Source: Thamnaconus septentrionalis (Eukaryota > Chordata > Actinopteri > Tetraodontiformes > Monacanthidae). Taken from it: DNA of 64,000 bases. Location of the stretch: assembly GCA_009823395.1 (NCBI GenBank), contig CM020511.1, positions 15,718,001 through 15,782,000 on the forward strand, in the 5' to 3' direction. This document shows, in pieces, positions 1-13,425 of the stretch. Position 1 is the first letter of the stretch. Every line of letters begins with the position of its first letter. The translations under genes and the position numbers were made by a program. Under the pieces are notes generated by a model that made no database searches, was not told the DNA's origin, and saw only the letters and a list, made by a program, of their open reading frames with translations.

Positions 1-3000
1 TTTCAATAGAATTTCCAAATCAAAAGCAAAAAAAAAAAAAAAAAAAATCTTGGTTGCCACTTGGTTGCATGTTATTTTTTAATCATGAGACGCACTGCCT
101 GATAGAAGGAGCATCCACTCCAATATTCTCCAGATTCTCTGTTTCAGAGATAAAACCCCTATTATCGACTTGTTTTGTGTAAGGATTTCAAAGAGAGAGC
201 CACAAAGGTTGCACATTTTCTTTGTCAAACCAAACTGCTCAAAATAAACCCGCTTGTCATAGATAAGTGTGCTGTGTATTGTGAGAAGATTATCTCTCCT
301 TGGAGCTGGTACGGACGTCCATATACACACATCCACTTTTAAACCTGTCAAAAGCCCCATTGAAAGGGAACATCTTACAGTCTGATTATCCACTTATTGG
401 AATCACGGGCGAGCTTTGTCAGAGTAGAGTCCGCATTTTCTCAGAAACACTTGAACGGTGGCAAAAATTATTTTTTTATGTGGCATTTTGCTTGACCTGA
501 CTAAAGTGGAAGTGGGCTGGAGTTACATGCAAATGCAATGGGGCATGTATAGAATGGAGAGGCAATGGAAAGGAATTATGCTGAATCACTGTTGATACTT
601 GAGCAGCTGAATCACTTTGGATGCAGAAAAGGCTTAAAATGCATCAAAGTGTGATCAGGGTTGGAAGACTACATAGGTCTTGTACACGCTTGGAAAGACC
701 AGTTGAATGCATGACTTGTAGTCTAATATAGCCTTAAATAGTCTTGGAACAACTTATAATAAAGTTTCCTGCAAGCAGTTCTGCTGTAAACGCTGCTGTT
801 TTTAAGTTTTGGCCTCCATTTTTACGACAAGTTTGCAATATGATGTCAGCTTTGTTGAATGCAAACATGAAATGAGGTCAAAAAGATTAGATTAGATGGT
901 GTGTCACGTTGCTGCCGTAGAAGTTTAATATTTTCGATCCTAGCTAAATAAAGAACGAAATAAGTACATAAGTAACGACCGCAGCTTGGGGCACACTGGC
1001 CTGTTTAGTACTGTCCCAAAGCATCCACACTTTACTTCTGCTTTGTGATACGATGGATTGACTATACACTGTATAAACTGCTCGGCAGCTACGTCGTGTT
1101 ATGTAACCGCAAGAAACGGATTATTTGTTCAGCCGTATTCGTTTAGTAGCGAGTTAACCAGCTGTTCAAACAACGTAATCGCACCATGCCAATACGTAAT
1201 GAATTACAGTGGTTGATTAAAAGCTCAGTTTCAAATTTGAAGGAGATGTTGATAATGCGTATGTGTGGTTGCATCAGTTTTGTAATCCAGCTGTCGGTTA
1301 GTGCTGCCCGTGGGCCTTTTGTCTGAGGAACGAGGTACGAGGAGCTGAGATACATTTCCTCTAACCGTACCGAGGCCACTGAAGTGCAGCATGTATAAAT
1401 AAGACAGGCACAGAGCGCTCACACTAGGCAAAATAACTCGTACTTGTAGTTTGGGAGGGCACAGATTGTTCTCGTATGCACGCCATTGACCTGTTAACTC
1501 ACCCTGGTTGGGAGCTTTCGATCAGAGTGAGTTTCTCTTTTCCACCTCAACATGTCTGAAATGCTGTTTCATTCTGTCTTCATTCCACTGTGATCATATA
1601 AGAGCAAAAGAAGAGAAAGAAATTGGCATTTTTCTCATTGACGTGATTTACATTAATTTAAATTAACAGGTTTTTTTTATTTTCCAGTAGATGTAGTAGA
1701 CTTTAGTCCATCTCTCTGAATGAAGTAATACTATTACATAAAAAAAAGAAAAAGAAAGAAATATTTTTGGTGAACCTGACCTGTCTTTTTCTGGAGGACT
1801 CCAAAGATTAATTGGCTCAGCTACTTGTCTCTGATATTTCTGTATAACATTATTCATCACCGCATGGCCAGCATCACCCACTGTTAAGGTGTTCTTAACA
1901 GCTGAGCGAATGGCTCGAAACTGCAAGATTTCCTTCAAATTATAGTGTTTTCCATGATTTCAATAAGTGGTGGACAGCAAAGGGCTATTTTCTACTGGCA
2001 CAGTTTTTAGTGTTTCCAATAGTCGGGGCCTGCCACAAATAAACTGTCACTCATTGCAGGTTAATTTTTATTTAATTTTTTTTTGTTTTTCATCCCTTGT
2101 CCATGGAAGTAACCAGCTGCCATCTTGCGCCACTTTTCCTATCTGTCCTCCACTCCTCCCTATCTGATTAACTTTTTAATGAATTTTTAGCATGTCGACC
2201 TGAAACATATTTTCCTGTGTTACCTTTAAATGCGCCACAGAGTTGATGTGAGTTTCCTTGAGACTGATATTGTGTTGCCAGAGCTATAGGGCGGCAGTAT
2301 GGAACGATTACCACTGCGCTTGCTGACCTTTACCTTAAAAAAGCTAGAATTCTTTTTGAGGCACAGGTATTTTTCTTTCCTTGGTCTCATTCTTGTTGGT
2401 TGCCATGGTGCACTGTGGAGCAGGGTTGACCAGGCTCATTATGAAGTATTAACATTCATGAGGGGGAAACATTCCTGGTTAATTATATCTATGTTCAGGG
2501 CAACATATTAAAGCAATCCACCTGTGGGCGTTCAACAGGATTGCGACTCAAACTGGAAACAGTAACTGTCAGTGTGCATGCCCGGGGTTTTAGGCACTGC
2601 ATTAATGAGCGCACCTGCACTGAGCAAAGTAATCTTACTGTTCAGACATGACACAGCCTTTATTATAACCAAAATTACATCCAAAGCTTGTTTTGAACAA
2701 TGCTCTACTGATGTCACGAAAACCAAGTCATTACCAATTGTCTAAAAATCTGAGGGTACTTGATTTTCTGCAGCAGCTTCAGTGTTTCAATTATTGAGCG
2801 GACTTTGTCCTGCACGGGTTTTGGCAGCATATATGCCTTCAAGGTATTGAGTCTTTTCTGCAATGGAGGGAAAAGAATGCCTGAAAAAACATCCAGAAAA
2901 ACTACCTGAGGACCAATAAGGAAAGAGTTGTATATGAAAGTACTTTGTATTCACTGCGGATGACCACAGTGTTGTAATTGATGTGCTCGAGTTGGTATGC

Positions 3001-4006
3001 AAAATAATCCGCGTTGCATTTTAAACAGAGGAAGGGAACGCCTTCGATTTGACGAAGTGCCTGAAGGACAAGCACTCCAACCTATTTAAAGAATTCAAGG
3101 TGAGTGATTTTCAATTCATATGAACACACCAACTGTTAAACTCGAGCTAGGGCCTGCACAGCTGCAGTTGGTGCTGCAAAACAAGTGTTATAAAGTGTTT
3201 GCAGAAAGTTGGTTATTTGTAACACAGTGCAGGGTCTATGCTATGTCGTAGTGGTCTATGTAAAATGTCAGCACTGTGCAGAAGTAAATAACCCTACTGA
3301 TTCAAGTAATTATTGGAATTTTAATTGTTTCAGTACATATTTACACTCTGACCCTATCTGTGATTTTGAAGTTGCTGTTTGTTTGGGAGGGGTAGTGTGG
3401 TTTAGTGGCCTGCTAATCCACCATGTTAACATGCAGAGCAATATTGAAACAATTACCCATTGAAGAATATATTCTGAGTAACACATTGCCATTTGTACAG
3501 TAGTGTATCTTCACAATAATGTCATTTTTGCAGTAAACATAAGAGTTTGCTAATCTTGACGACCCAAAGAGCAATTCAAGGAGACATGGAAATACCTTCT
3601 TCTCAAATATTCCCAATGGAGTATTCACAGCTTTTTTTTTTTGTTGGCAATTGCCACATCTTACCCCATGTCAGCCTGTACAGCAAGTGTTCAATGCTTC
3701 TACCTGCTTTCCTCTTAGACTTTAGCCAGACCAACTTACCACCGATAACGTCACGATACCTCTACTAAGAAGTGTATGATTCTGTATTATTCACAGTATG
3801 CCAATGAAAATATAAATGCAAATATTCCAGGATGGTGTCAACTGTGTTTTGTGTTGAGCATATAAACACTTTCACCCTTGCACAGACAGTACATTGAAAT
3901 CTGTCACATTTTTTTTCTTAGAAGCTTTGGCAAGAGGATGACCATGTCCACCAGATGAGACGGGAGTAAAGTGGGCAAACTTTAACACAGCCGACTACAT
4001 CAGAAG

Positions 4007-4009
<3 letters not shown>

Positions 4010-4075
<66 letters not shown>

Positions 4076-4081
4076 GAGAGA
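4010..4081. repeat. (GA)n microsatellite, about 72 bp
   Basis: An almost pure AG/GA dinucleotide tract with about 31 uninterrupted units and a single T interruption near 4073. It is intronic. On the opposite strand it is CT, which creates a spurious poly Leu-Ser reading frame. Its length and purity suggest it is polymorphic. Confidence 0.97.
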
Positions 4082-5170
4082 CAAAATGTAAAGAGGTTGG
4101 AAACTGGAGAGAGATGTTCCTGGATTCAGTTACAAAAGTGAGTTGCAAGTTAGTTTCACACGTATAGAGATTCTCAAAAATATAAATGCTAAAACAGACC
4201 TCATTTGAGAACATTTACAGAAACAAGACTGAAGGAGGCCTTTTCAGGAGAAAACACTGAAAGAATGAAAAATGGTCATTTCTAAAATATCAGGAATCCC
4301 TGTGTGTTAGATAACCTAAAGAGCCTTCAAAGATCTTTACCGCTCGATCACACACATCGACAATGTGTCTGAAGCTCCATCAACGCTTCACAAAAACAGT
4401 ATCTGCATTCACTGTACCAGCAGATCTTTCATGTCAGCTCACCAAATGGACGGAGCGCTCTGTCCCAGAGCATGAACTCTGTCAGTACCTCACAAACTCA
4501 CTCACTGGTATTTATTGACTTGGCCAAAAATGAGAAGTGGCAAGCCTTATGGCCAGTGCTGGCTGAGGTAAAAAAAAAAGAAAGGCCACCAGATGACGGG
4601 TCAAATGAGTTTTAGAGACTATTAAAGTCTTTGCCTCCCACATTTCTTTTACAGATACACTTAGTGGTGAGCAACGGTGAGGTTCCTTCTGAGGCAATCT
4701 CCTGCTGTGTTATAACTAAGAGCTACTTTTGAACACTGATGTCTGGTTCGACCTTTCAATGGATGAGAATGAGTAGAATGATGCTGATGACGGAGGTGGA
4801 ACCCATGCCGTGATGACGCGAAAAAGAAAAGTTAACAGCTGATTCAGAATGTCCCCCTTTGAGTACGACGAGACAGCAGAGAGGCAGTGATGCTGCTGCA
4901 ACTCCGGGGTTTTCCATAAGTGATGTTAAAAAAGATTCTGGGTTGTGGGTGCCTCGGTACTGGGGAGAATCATCTCTCCTGCTGGAAGACCAATGGGAGC
5001 ACATTACTTTTGCTATCAAACTTTGCCAGAGGCTATCTCTGCATTGCTGCGTCAAGCTGCGCTTTGAGAGTATTCAGTGCTTAAGGGATTATTGTCAGTG
5101 CCAGCTGTTAAGGACTGACCAAAGAAAATTTTGTACATTTGCTGGTGTTCCTCCCCAAAAATCCTATGAT

Positions 5171-5188
5171 TGTGTGTGTGTGTGTGTG
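5171..5188. repeat. (TG)9 microsatellite
   Basis: Nine perfect TG units followed directly by a T-run in the upstream intron. It creates a Cys-Val alternation in a longer open frame at 4859-5320, which is one reason that frame is not treated as a gene. Confidence 0.95.
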
Positions 5189-5882
5189 TTTTTTTTAAAT
5201 TTGGAATCAATAAAAAGTGATGCATTTTTTTGTTATAATGTATCTGCACAGAGAATAGTTTTTATGTCCTTACCCAGTTTGAGGTGGAGCCAGGCAAGCC
5301 ATACATATGCTGTCGACTAAGGAGCTGTATAAAAACTGAATGTGTCTTTGAGATAATGCAATTTTCTGTGTTACTATGAATCTATTTTTTTGAATATATT
5401 ATTGTGAATTGAGTTGAGTTGAGTTTAGCTATAATTGGAGTTTCATCTTGCTTACTGTAAACCGAGCCATCATTTCCAACGTCAAAGTATTGCAATGGTA
5501 AATCTGTGTTTCATTGTCCATTTTTTTGTTTCTGTTTTTGAAGGATTTGTCACTACTGTTGTGTATTCTTACTGGTATTTTTTGAATAAAAAGTGAATGT
5601 TCAATTTATAGCACATCCAGCATTCGACTACGTACTAGTATTTAGTACATCCTTACTGCATCTCAACATTTAATGTTGACTGTTCAACGGGAAAAAGACA
5701 ACCAATTGGCTTGTCTTCATTGTCAGTCTTCTTTGTCTTTCTAATGATCCTTATGATCTTAATGATAGTCCTAACCATTCTCACAACAAGCTCTTAAAAA
5801 AGGATGCAGGAGAAAAGTGTTTTTCAAAAACTGGTTAGCATAGATATTTCTGGGGTCACAGCTGAATAACATTTGCTTTGAA

Positions 5883-5934
5883 CTGAAACTTTTGTGCAGA
5901 CTATAGTTCTGAAACTTTTGTGCAGACTACAGTT
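5883..5934. repeat. 26-bp tandem duplication, two copies
   Basis: Two adjacent 26-bp copies beginning ctgaaacttttgtgcagact (5883-5908 and 5909-5934) differ at one position. A further partial match containing ctgcacagact follows. This looks like recent local slippage or a short duplication and has no evident function. Confidence 0.9.
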
Positions 5935-8900
5935 CTGCACAGACTAGTCATTGAGATTTGGATTTTTTGAATCCCTTTTGAAAGCGAAAAGTATTTCTGT
6001 CTTAGTTTAGAACAGGATATTTTTCATGTGATCAGTTGTAATATACTGGCAGATTTATAATGTATATTAATTAGATTAATTAAGGATTACAAGCCCCAAC
6101 ATTTTGACTCTTTGAAATGACGTTAGTCTGAAGTATTATTTCTAGGGCTGATTGTTATGTTGAGCATCGTTGCGTTTCAATAAATATTGATAATAGATGA
6201 CAAGATATTTACATGTTTACTAAATCTGGTGGCAATGCTATTATCCATTAGCAAAAATAGAAAATACCCCATTAGGAGACATTTCAATTTTAGTTTGCGC
6301 TTTAGTGTGCTTAAGTCTAAAACTAGACATTTTTCTTTGCTTGGCCTCACTTTTGGAAAGCCATTGTTATTCCATTGAAATAAAAGTAAATTATCCACGC
6401 CATACTGTCAGTGTTAGATTTTTCTTACTGCGTAATTTCTGGTTAGTGCTTCCGTAGCCTCAAAGAGAACTTGTGGTCTGCTACAGTTAATCCGACCCTC
6501 AGTCATCTCCTCAGACATCCTCAAACTGGGAACACGGTCAGTGTGGAGTCGATGAACACTCTGGGGAAGCTGAAGTTGCAATCCATGAATAATGCCTTGT
6601 TGTTCAAAAAACTCAGTGCAGTGCAAGTTTCCACATGATGTGTACTAGAGATGTTTCTTTTCTCACATCTGTATTTCAATGTAGCTGCTTTGTAACTTGC
6701 TTGCTAGTGCTGGTTCTGCAGTAAAGAGGCTGCATGCTCTGTGCAACTGAGGATGATTTTCTGCTCATATTGTATTTACTTAATTTTTATATTTCAGCCC
6801 TAAAGGGTACATATTTTAATGTATGCCTAAAGGCCACGTTCATTCCAACATTCACACTAAAAAACGTCACAGGAAGAGACGTCTATTTTTTTCATTGTTG
6901 TCTGTTTGTGGAGGTAAAATTGTTCAAAACAACATCAGGCCCACAATAAATCAAAGTATATATAAATATAAAAGAATACTGCATAGGTTTATATTAACCA
7001 TAATGAAGGAAAATGAAACTGGACTGAAATCAGAACAACATTGTAAACCAGGAGCCGACGACTCCAATGTCTTGATTCAGGCATTGTAGCAGATTACCTG
7101 GAACAGAACGACCACAGATGATGTTTTGCTGAAACTTGGATTCATACGGAACTAATCCTGCCGTTCAGTGAGAGGGGAGGAGAGCATGACTAATTCCTGC
7201 TGCGAGAGAGAAAGCAAATGGCTCTTATTTTGATGCCCCCCCCTGCTGATCCAGCCCAAACCTTTAAATAGCATCGTTGTTCTTTTGTTTTTTTTAGTCA
7301 CACTTTGTTTTTTTCCCCAAGTGGAGGATTTCCTCACAATGCAGGACTGTGTTGTGTGGCACCAGAAAAAGATAATTCCATAAACAGTCTTTGCCTTGCC
7401 TGGAGGGTTCAAAATGTAAACTGGTAAAATGCTTACTTTCAGTGACTGACAGAGGTAAAAGACGACTTTTAAAATGAATGTTATTAATTAATTAATTGAG
7501 GCAGAAATTCAGAGGGGAGGACGACAAAAGCCACAGTACATTTTTCACATAAAAAGAAATTGACGTCCCTCTGATGGCCCTGATTAGTGTGGCTTCCCAT
7601 TGATCTATGCATTCTCTTTGTTGTGCGAAGTTTCTCTCGCCTCTCTCACTTGGTGCCTTGCTCACATTCCATGCAATTTCTTCTTCCCTGTGATTGCAGG
7701 GTGAAGCAGTAATCATTGTGCTGAAATTATATGCTGTCGATAATAGAACCAGATAAAATTAGATGAAATGAAGATATTTTGTGTTTTATTCTAGCCTTGT
7801 GTTACTAAAAGCATAATTATGTATATTTTTGATGCTTTGCTGTATTTCCGTTGGATCTCTTTCACAATTTACTCCAGCAAACTGTGAAAATTATTGAAAA
7901 TGCAGAGCTAGAAATTCTGAAACTTGTGATCTCATTAAAAAAGATGCAACTGTAAAACTGGAGTCTAAACGATCAGGACTGAGGTTCATTGTGATGTATG
8001 CCTTTGGCACATTCAATTCTTGCCACAGCTGTGCTTTACTTTCAAACTGCACACTTTGCCAAGACTTCCTATTCCTTTTGTTCTGCTCTAGGGTTGGGAC
8101 TCGGAAGACATGGCAAAAATGATGTCCAATATTTCCTAGTCTGGCTGGCAGTTATGCAAATATGACCCTTCACCAGTGGTGCGGACAATGAGTGAAGACC
8201 AAATGTCCAACCTGTAAAATGTAACCATGCATAGTTTTTGTTTCTGGTGTTAAAATCAGTGAAAAGCTTCTTTCACACACAAATAATTTGCAGAGTTTCT
8301 TCCAGAACAGGTTTTCTTTTTGCCTTTTGGATGAAATAGTTAGAAAGAAAAATCACCTTGAAGGTGTGGTTGTCTTGGCTTGACTCCATTTGAACCCTGC
8401 AGTGCTTCATTCACAGTGGCCACTCCACTGATCCAGTGAGGCACAGCACTTTATTGGATTTCAATAGCAATTGCAATTTTGGCATCCAGCGATCATAAAA
8501 GAAGATGATTCATGTTGATAATAATTATACTGCACAAAGGCAAGTGTTTTGGAATACATTCTGAAACACAATTATCTCCAGATCTGCAGGGTTTTTTTCT
8601 TTCTTTTTTTTCTGGGGATAACTTACTGACAAACCTGGGATAACATGGTAATGGAATCTAAAATGGTCATAATATCTGACTTTGATATGTTGGTGACAAA
8701 GCCAGGCAAGTAAAGTGGGTATTTATCATCACAAGTAACTGTTGTCGGCCGAAAACATCTTCCACAGTAACAAGCTTTGTAGACTTCATTTATTTTTGCA
8801 TTTCTCTCTTGTGGTGCAAATGCTTTGATTAGCACTTGTATGTTCCCTTTAATTTTACATTTTTCTTTTAAGTGTAACCGGATGGTAAACGTTTGGTTCT

Positions 8901-10903
8901 TATTTTTATTTTATTATGTTGTTGTGGATAGCTGCCACCAGGCGGCAGTCGACCGTTCACGGGTGTTGCAGAGTTCTTTTGTTCTATGTTTTTTTTAGAT
9001 ACGCAAACAAGAAAGGGAGACGAGAGTTCGGTCATGAATGTCACAGTTGTGCCATGTGTTCACGGAGTCGTGACAGCTTAAAGCAAAACCAGTATGGTCA
9101 TCACGAGTTAAAGGTGACTGTGTCGATTGGATGACGAATCTCCACAAGTGACTGTAATCCACCCAGTCCACTGCCGTATTTTTTTGGTTGTTGTTGTATT
9201 TTGTCCCTTTTCTGCTGTGTACTTTTACGTCTTTAAGAGGAGGCATTTTTTGGTTGCGATTAAAATATCAAAGACACACCTGTCCCCCGATTTTTTGTTG
9301 TACGTCGGTGCATGCAGTTTTTGCCGGCTACATAAGGGTAAAATCTGACATTAATCGCAATTTAGCAACAAAATAGGTTAGGGTTAGTGAAGGTTGTCTG
9401 GGTCAAGGTGTGAATTTCTCTCATGTTGTCGGACCAGCTGCTTTCGCTAAATAACCAAGCTGGACAGGTCTATTTGATGTCTCGTTGGGTAGTAAAATGT
9501 ATATTTGTGGCTCTTGACCTGTGCTTTACGCAGTTCCCCTTTCTTGTTATGACTTGCCATATAATCCTGGAGGCTGAACAGGAGTAGTCATACAAGTGGT
9601 GCCGCTTATGTCAAGCAGTAAGGTCTGTGTTCACCGCAGACACACTGCATTAGTCAGGTGATGAGCAGATAAAATTGTACAAAATTCTGTATGTGGTTGC
9701 GAGGAGTGCGGTGTTGACCTCAACCAATCATCTTGAAGTGGGTTTGACAAGGTTAGAGGACGTTGTGGCGAGGACATTCACGCCAGATACCAATGTGCTG
9801 CATAGTCATAATGTGAGCTGAGGTTCGTTTTTGTGAAGATTTGTTGTTGGCACCATACTTAATATCTATTTCACTGTAATCTTAAAATGTACATCAAGAA
9901 CCACACAAGGGGTCAGAGATTACAAGATCTGAAAGGCGGGTGATACGTTCAAATTGGTGGATTGATACTTTAGCTGTGAGGCACCGGTTTCATTCTCATT
10001 TTTGAGCTATCCAACATTTTGGAAGAGTCATTGAAGTGAACGGAGCAAAAGAAATGAGCCCTCACATCAATAATAACACTTGTCAGTAAGTTTACAGTTA
10101 AGGCGGAGAGAGTTTCAGCCTTGCAATAACTTCAGAATCTTAATAAGCTGTGCGATAAGCACACAATGTAGAGTTCTTCTGACCACAAGGTTTCAATTCT
10201 CTGCATATCTTTCTGGTCTTGAATAAAAAACGATTTAAATTTTTTTGAAGTAAGACCGAAGGCCAAAGATGAATTAGTTAAAATTATCATTTGACCTTTT
10301 GTTTCTGCACTTATTAAAAGCAAATGTCAATGTCTATAGTGGAAGTAATTACTTAATTCATGCCTGTGTCAAACGGGGCTTCTCGCCATTCTTTGCTTTT
10401 TCAATCATTTATTTTTTTAATTTGTAGAAGCGAGACCACCTCAGTGATGTGCTTTTTTTTGTGTTTCTTGCCTCATCAACCAAAAGGAAGTGCTTCACTT
10501 TGATAGTTGCTCTCTTGCTGAGATCAGTCGGGGGAGGCAACTGCTGAGGGAAACCAAATAGTAAGGGTAACAGCGGAAGAGTACGGCGACGTTCTTAAAA
10601 AGTGAGATATTTTTTCGAGGGATTTTTTGACAGACAACCGTCGACGTGACACCGAAGAGAAGACAGATGCAGGCAGAGTGACAGTGAGTCAGACAAGTCG
10701 CAGCACGTTGTTCCTGTCTTCCTGTCCCTGTCTCTCAGTTCTAGCAGTACAGTGAGGCACTAGTCGGATGGGAAATTACCTGACAGTAACCTTCACGGCT
10801 GATGTAGTGTGGTCAAGTGTAAAAAGAGGCTGCAGAGTTTTTTTGTTTGTTTTTTTGACAAAAAAAAGAAAATCTTCTCTTTGCACTGTTCCATCTCATC
10901 ATT

Positions 10904-10904
<1 letters not shown>

Positions 10905-10937
<33 letters not shown>
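10905..10937. repeat. (TGC)11 / CTG trinucleotide repeat
   Basis: Eleven perfect TGC units inside the upstream intron. In one frame it reads poly-Ala, but there is no supporting gene structure. It is one of two CTG-type tracts in introns of this gene; the other is at 41690-41713. Confidence 0.96.
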
Positions 10938-11015
10938 ACCAGTGAAGGCAAATGTTGATGCTGGCTTGTCTTTTAATCTTGCTGTTTACTGAGATTAGCT
11001 TGGTTGGATGTTTTA

Positions 11016-11040
11016 AGATAAGATAAGATAAGATACTCCT
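11016..11040 (+). repeat. (AGATA)4 tract followed by ctcct, possible retroelement 3' tail
   Basis: Four AGATA units are followed by ctccttttt. In fish genomes such AGATA-type repeats often mark the 3' end of truncated LINE or SINE copies. No body of an element is recognisable upstream, so only the simple repeat is certain and the retroelement reading is inference. Confidence 0.5.
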
Positions 11041-12077
11041 TTTTCATGTCATTCTTATGTCATCAGTCGTTTTCACAAACTGTTTAGTTTGATCACTCAT
11101 CAGCTTTTATAACATTTAAAAACATTTATAACATTGTGTAAATTTGGGGTGGTTGGCATATATTACAGTTGCACATATAACTGCCATAAATGTTCTTCTG
11201 GTCCTGGGTGTACTTTTTAAAGAATAAAATCAGCATGAACATTGAATCTTCATATGATTCAAAGTCTGAATTTTCCATTGTGAAGGTTGCTGTATAAGCA
11301 GGTAGTTATTGTGTCGACTTCCTGCAGTGTCAAGATGCGGTGGTCATTTCTGAGTTGCGTCACACGAAATTCAAAAGCACATTTGAGAACATTTACAGAC
11401 ATACTGTGACAACTTTGAATTTGATTTTGAATGAATTTCCGCAGGGACCTCTGTTGCCAAGACAGCAGGTGGCAGCGGATGCCAGATGACGTCTTCCCTC
11501 TGTGCTGGTTTTTCATTTGTGACTGGCTGCCAACCGTTGTCATGTTTTGTGAAAGTAGCCAGCATATCCTATACACAGTATATTGCGGTTAGAAGAATTA
11601 AATATATAAACATCGCCTGGAGACCAGTTGCACGCGCCAACACTGTTGACCGCTGTAGTGATTTCCTTGAACACAGGCTTTTTCTGACTCCCTTGAAAAC
11701 TGCATAATTTGTTCTTGTGTTTCAGAAAAATCAGAAAAGTTTATTTTCTTTTTTCTATTAGATTGCTTAACAACAAGAACCTCTTCCCCCTGCAGCGGTA
11801 ACAGTAGTGACAAGATAAATGTAGAGGCCTTGTTGGTGTTTGTGATGACTGAATCTGTGAAGGCAGGACAGGTGAGGAGATGTGAGGGAACACACAGGGG
11901 CAGCATCAACACAAGGCCGGCACCTTGTTAAATATGGACTCAGAGAAGAAGATAGCGTTGAGTTTTATATCAAAGTTTTATTTTGTTTTCTTCCAGTATA
12001 TAGCTGGCTTGAATTTTAATGTTTTGAATGTTTTTAGACAAACATGAATTTTAGAGTTTGTCAAACAGAAAACACGC

Positions 12078-12100
12078 CTTGTATAATATTATTATACAAG
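12078..12100. repeat. Perfect 10-bp inverted repeat with 3-nt centre
   Basis: The arms cttgtataat and attatacaag flank att and pair perfectly. It is AT-rich and intronic with no known role; it may be chance or a remnant of a small element. Confidence 0.8.
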
Positions 12101-13198
12101 ATCTCCAGGTCGAATTATTTTGTATAGACTTTTAAATATAGGCATAACGTCACCAAGGAAGAAGGAACTTTGAAACACAGATCTGTGTCTAGGTTTTTTT
12201 TGGACCTTTATACATTTGCTTATGCATAGTTATATATTTCATTTTGTGTAAATTGGCTCTTTGAGATGTCATAAATATGATTTTTCTGTGTTGGTACAAA
12301 AATCATATATGTTTAGTGTCTCTATACATTATCTTCCGGTCTTTGTTTTCCGCTTAGTCGTCACGTTTGTAGCTGACACACGACACACGAGCTTGTTCAA
12401 CTTTGAGACTAATTTGCAGAACATGGCAGATACCCTGATGATCCTGAAATCCATAGGTCAAGGCTCTAAGTGACATTGCACTCATCTTGGTAGGATGCCA
12501 TTGACCTCTATTTGGGCACACTGTGCATCTGCTTATTTCCCTGTTCATTTCTGTGCAGCACCAATAATTAGTTCCCCCATGGATCGTCCTCCCCTGTCTG
12601 GGAGTATGGAGTGCTAATTCCACACCCTATGCAGCTTGCCATCAAACTGTGACTCATTGAATATATTTAACTCCCATGTGGATGTTGTGCTGGGGGACCA
12701 CTCACCATTGTGCTCCTGTTGAGAATGATGCTGAGCTTTGAAAAAGGAAAAAGGGTAGGCTTGAAGGCTTGTTTGTTAAATGTTCAAGCCACTGTAAGTG
12801 CAGCGTTGAATAAAGCTGAGGTAATGCATGTGACATTTCAAAATTGTTTTTTAAAGTGCTGCAATGGCAGGGGACAGAGTATTACTGTTGGCATTTCTAT
12901 CGGGTGCATTTGCCAGATTCCATGCTGAGATATTATGTGACTTTTATCTTATGTATATAGATATTTTTTTGCGGGGGAGGGTTTTTTTTTTTTTTTTTTG
13001 GTTTTCACTAATATAGGAAGGAAGTATAGAAGCACAGTGCTGCTGATCTCATTTGTTCTGGATTTTTTGTCTCCTTTTGCTTCCCCCAAGCGTTCATCAA
13101 ATTAGTATTTGAGTTTTTCATTAGAATTTATTTTGCGCTTCAGTCATGTTTGAAATTTAATGATTAAGTTTAATGACTCGGGGTGCAGCGAGGGTGGG

Positions 13199-13325
13199 GC
13201 TGCACCCTGGACAAGTCACAGTTTATCACAGGGTCACAGAGACTGACTATTGACACACTCGCACACCTGCAGACCATTTAAAGTTGCCAATTCGCCTAAT
13301 GTGTGGGAATTGAACCCGAAGCCCA
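13199..13325 (+). repeat. Degraded dispersed repeat (fish-type)
   Basis: The segment carries the phrase order seen in a very common fish dispersed repeat: caccctggacaagtcaca, then tcacagggtcacagag, then an AC-rich stretch, then aaagttgccaattcgccta and a gtgtgggaattgaaccc end. Recognition is from memory of such repeats, and the family name is not certain. It has no coding potential. Confidence 0.55.
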
Positions 13326-13330
13326 AACTA

Positions 13331-13425
13331 GACTTGATCTTGTGATCTTGAAAACATTTCACCTCTCATCCGAAAGGCTTCTTGGGATGAGCGGTGAAAC
13401 GTCTTCAAAATCACAAGAACAAGTC
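13331..13425. repeat. Foldback repeat with 41-bp arms
   Basis: The left arm 13331-13371 (gacttgatcttgtgatcttg...) is the reverse complement of the right arm 13385-13425 at 36 of 41 positions, with a 13-nt spacer. It abuts the dispersed repeat at 13199-13325. The following sequence to about 13492 (gtccagttgtcctaactt, then ggatgactgagaaccttcag) resembles the common fish repeat that carries such a foldback. It is probably a retroelement remnant and can form a strong hairpin in DNA or pre-mRNA. Confidence 0.75.

Noticed and set aside
3390..3430. tRNA-like stretch (gtagtgtggtttagtgg) that could be a SINE head
   Set aside because: An A-box-like start is present, but no B-box (GGTTCGANTCC type) follows at the right distance and no SINE body or tail is seen.
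4859..5320. 153-codon open frame on the + strand in the upstream intron
   Set aside because: It runs through the TG microsatellite and a T-run, giving Cys-Val and Phe runs. It has no domain, no splice context and is not in phase with the csmd3 frame.
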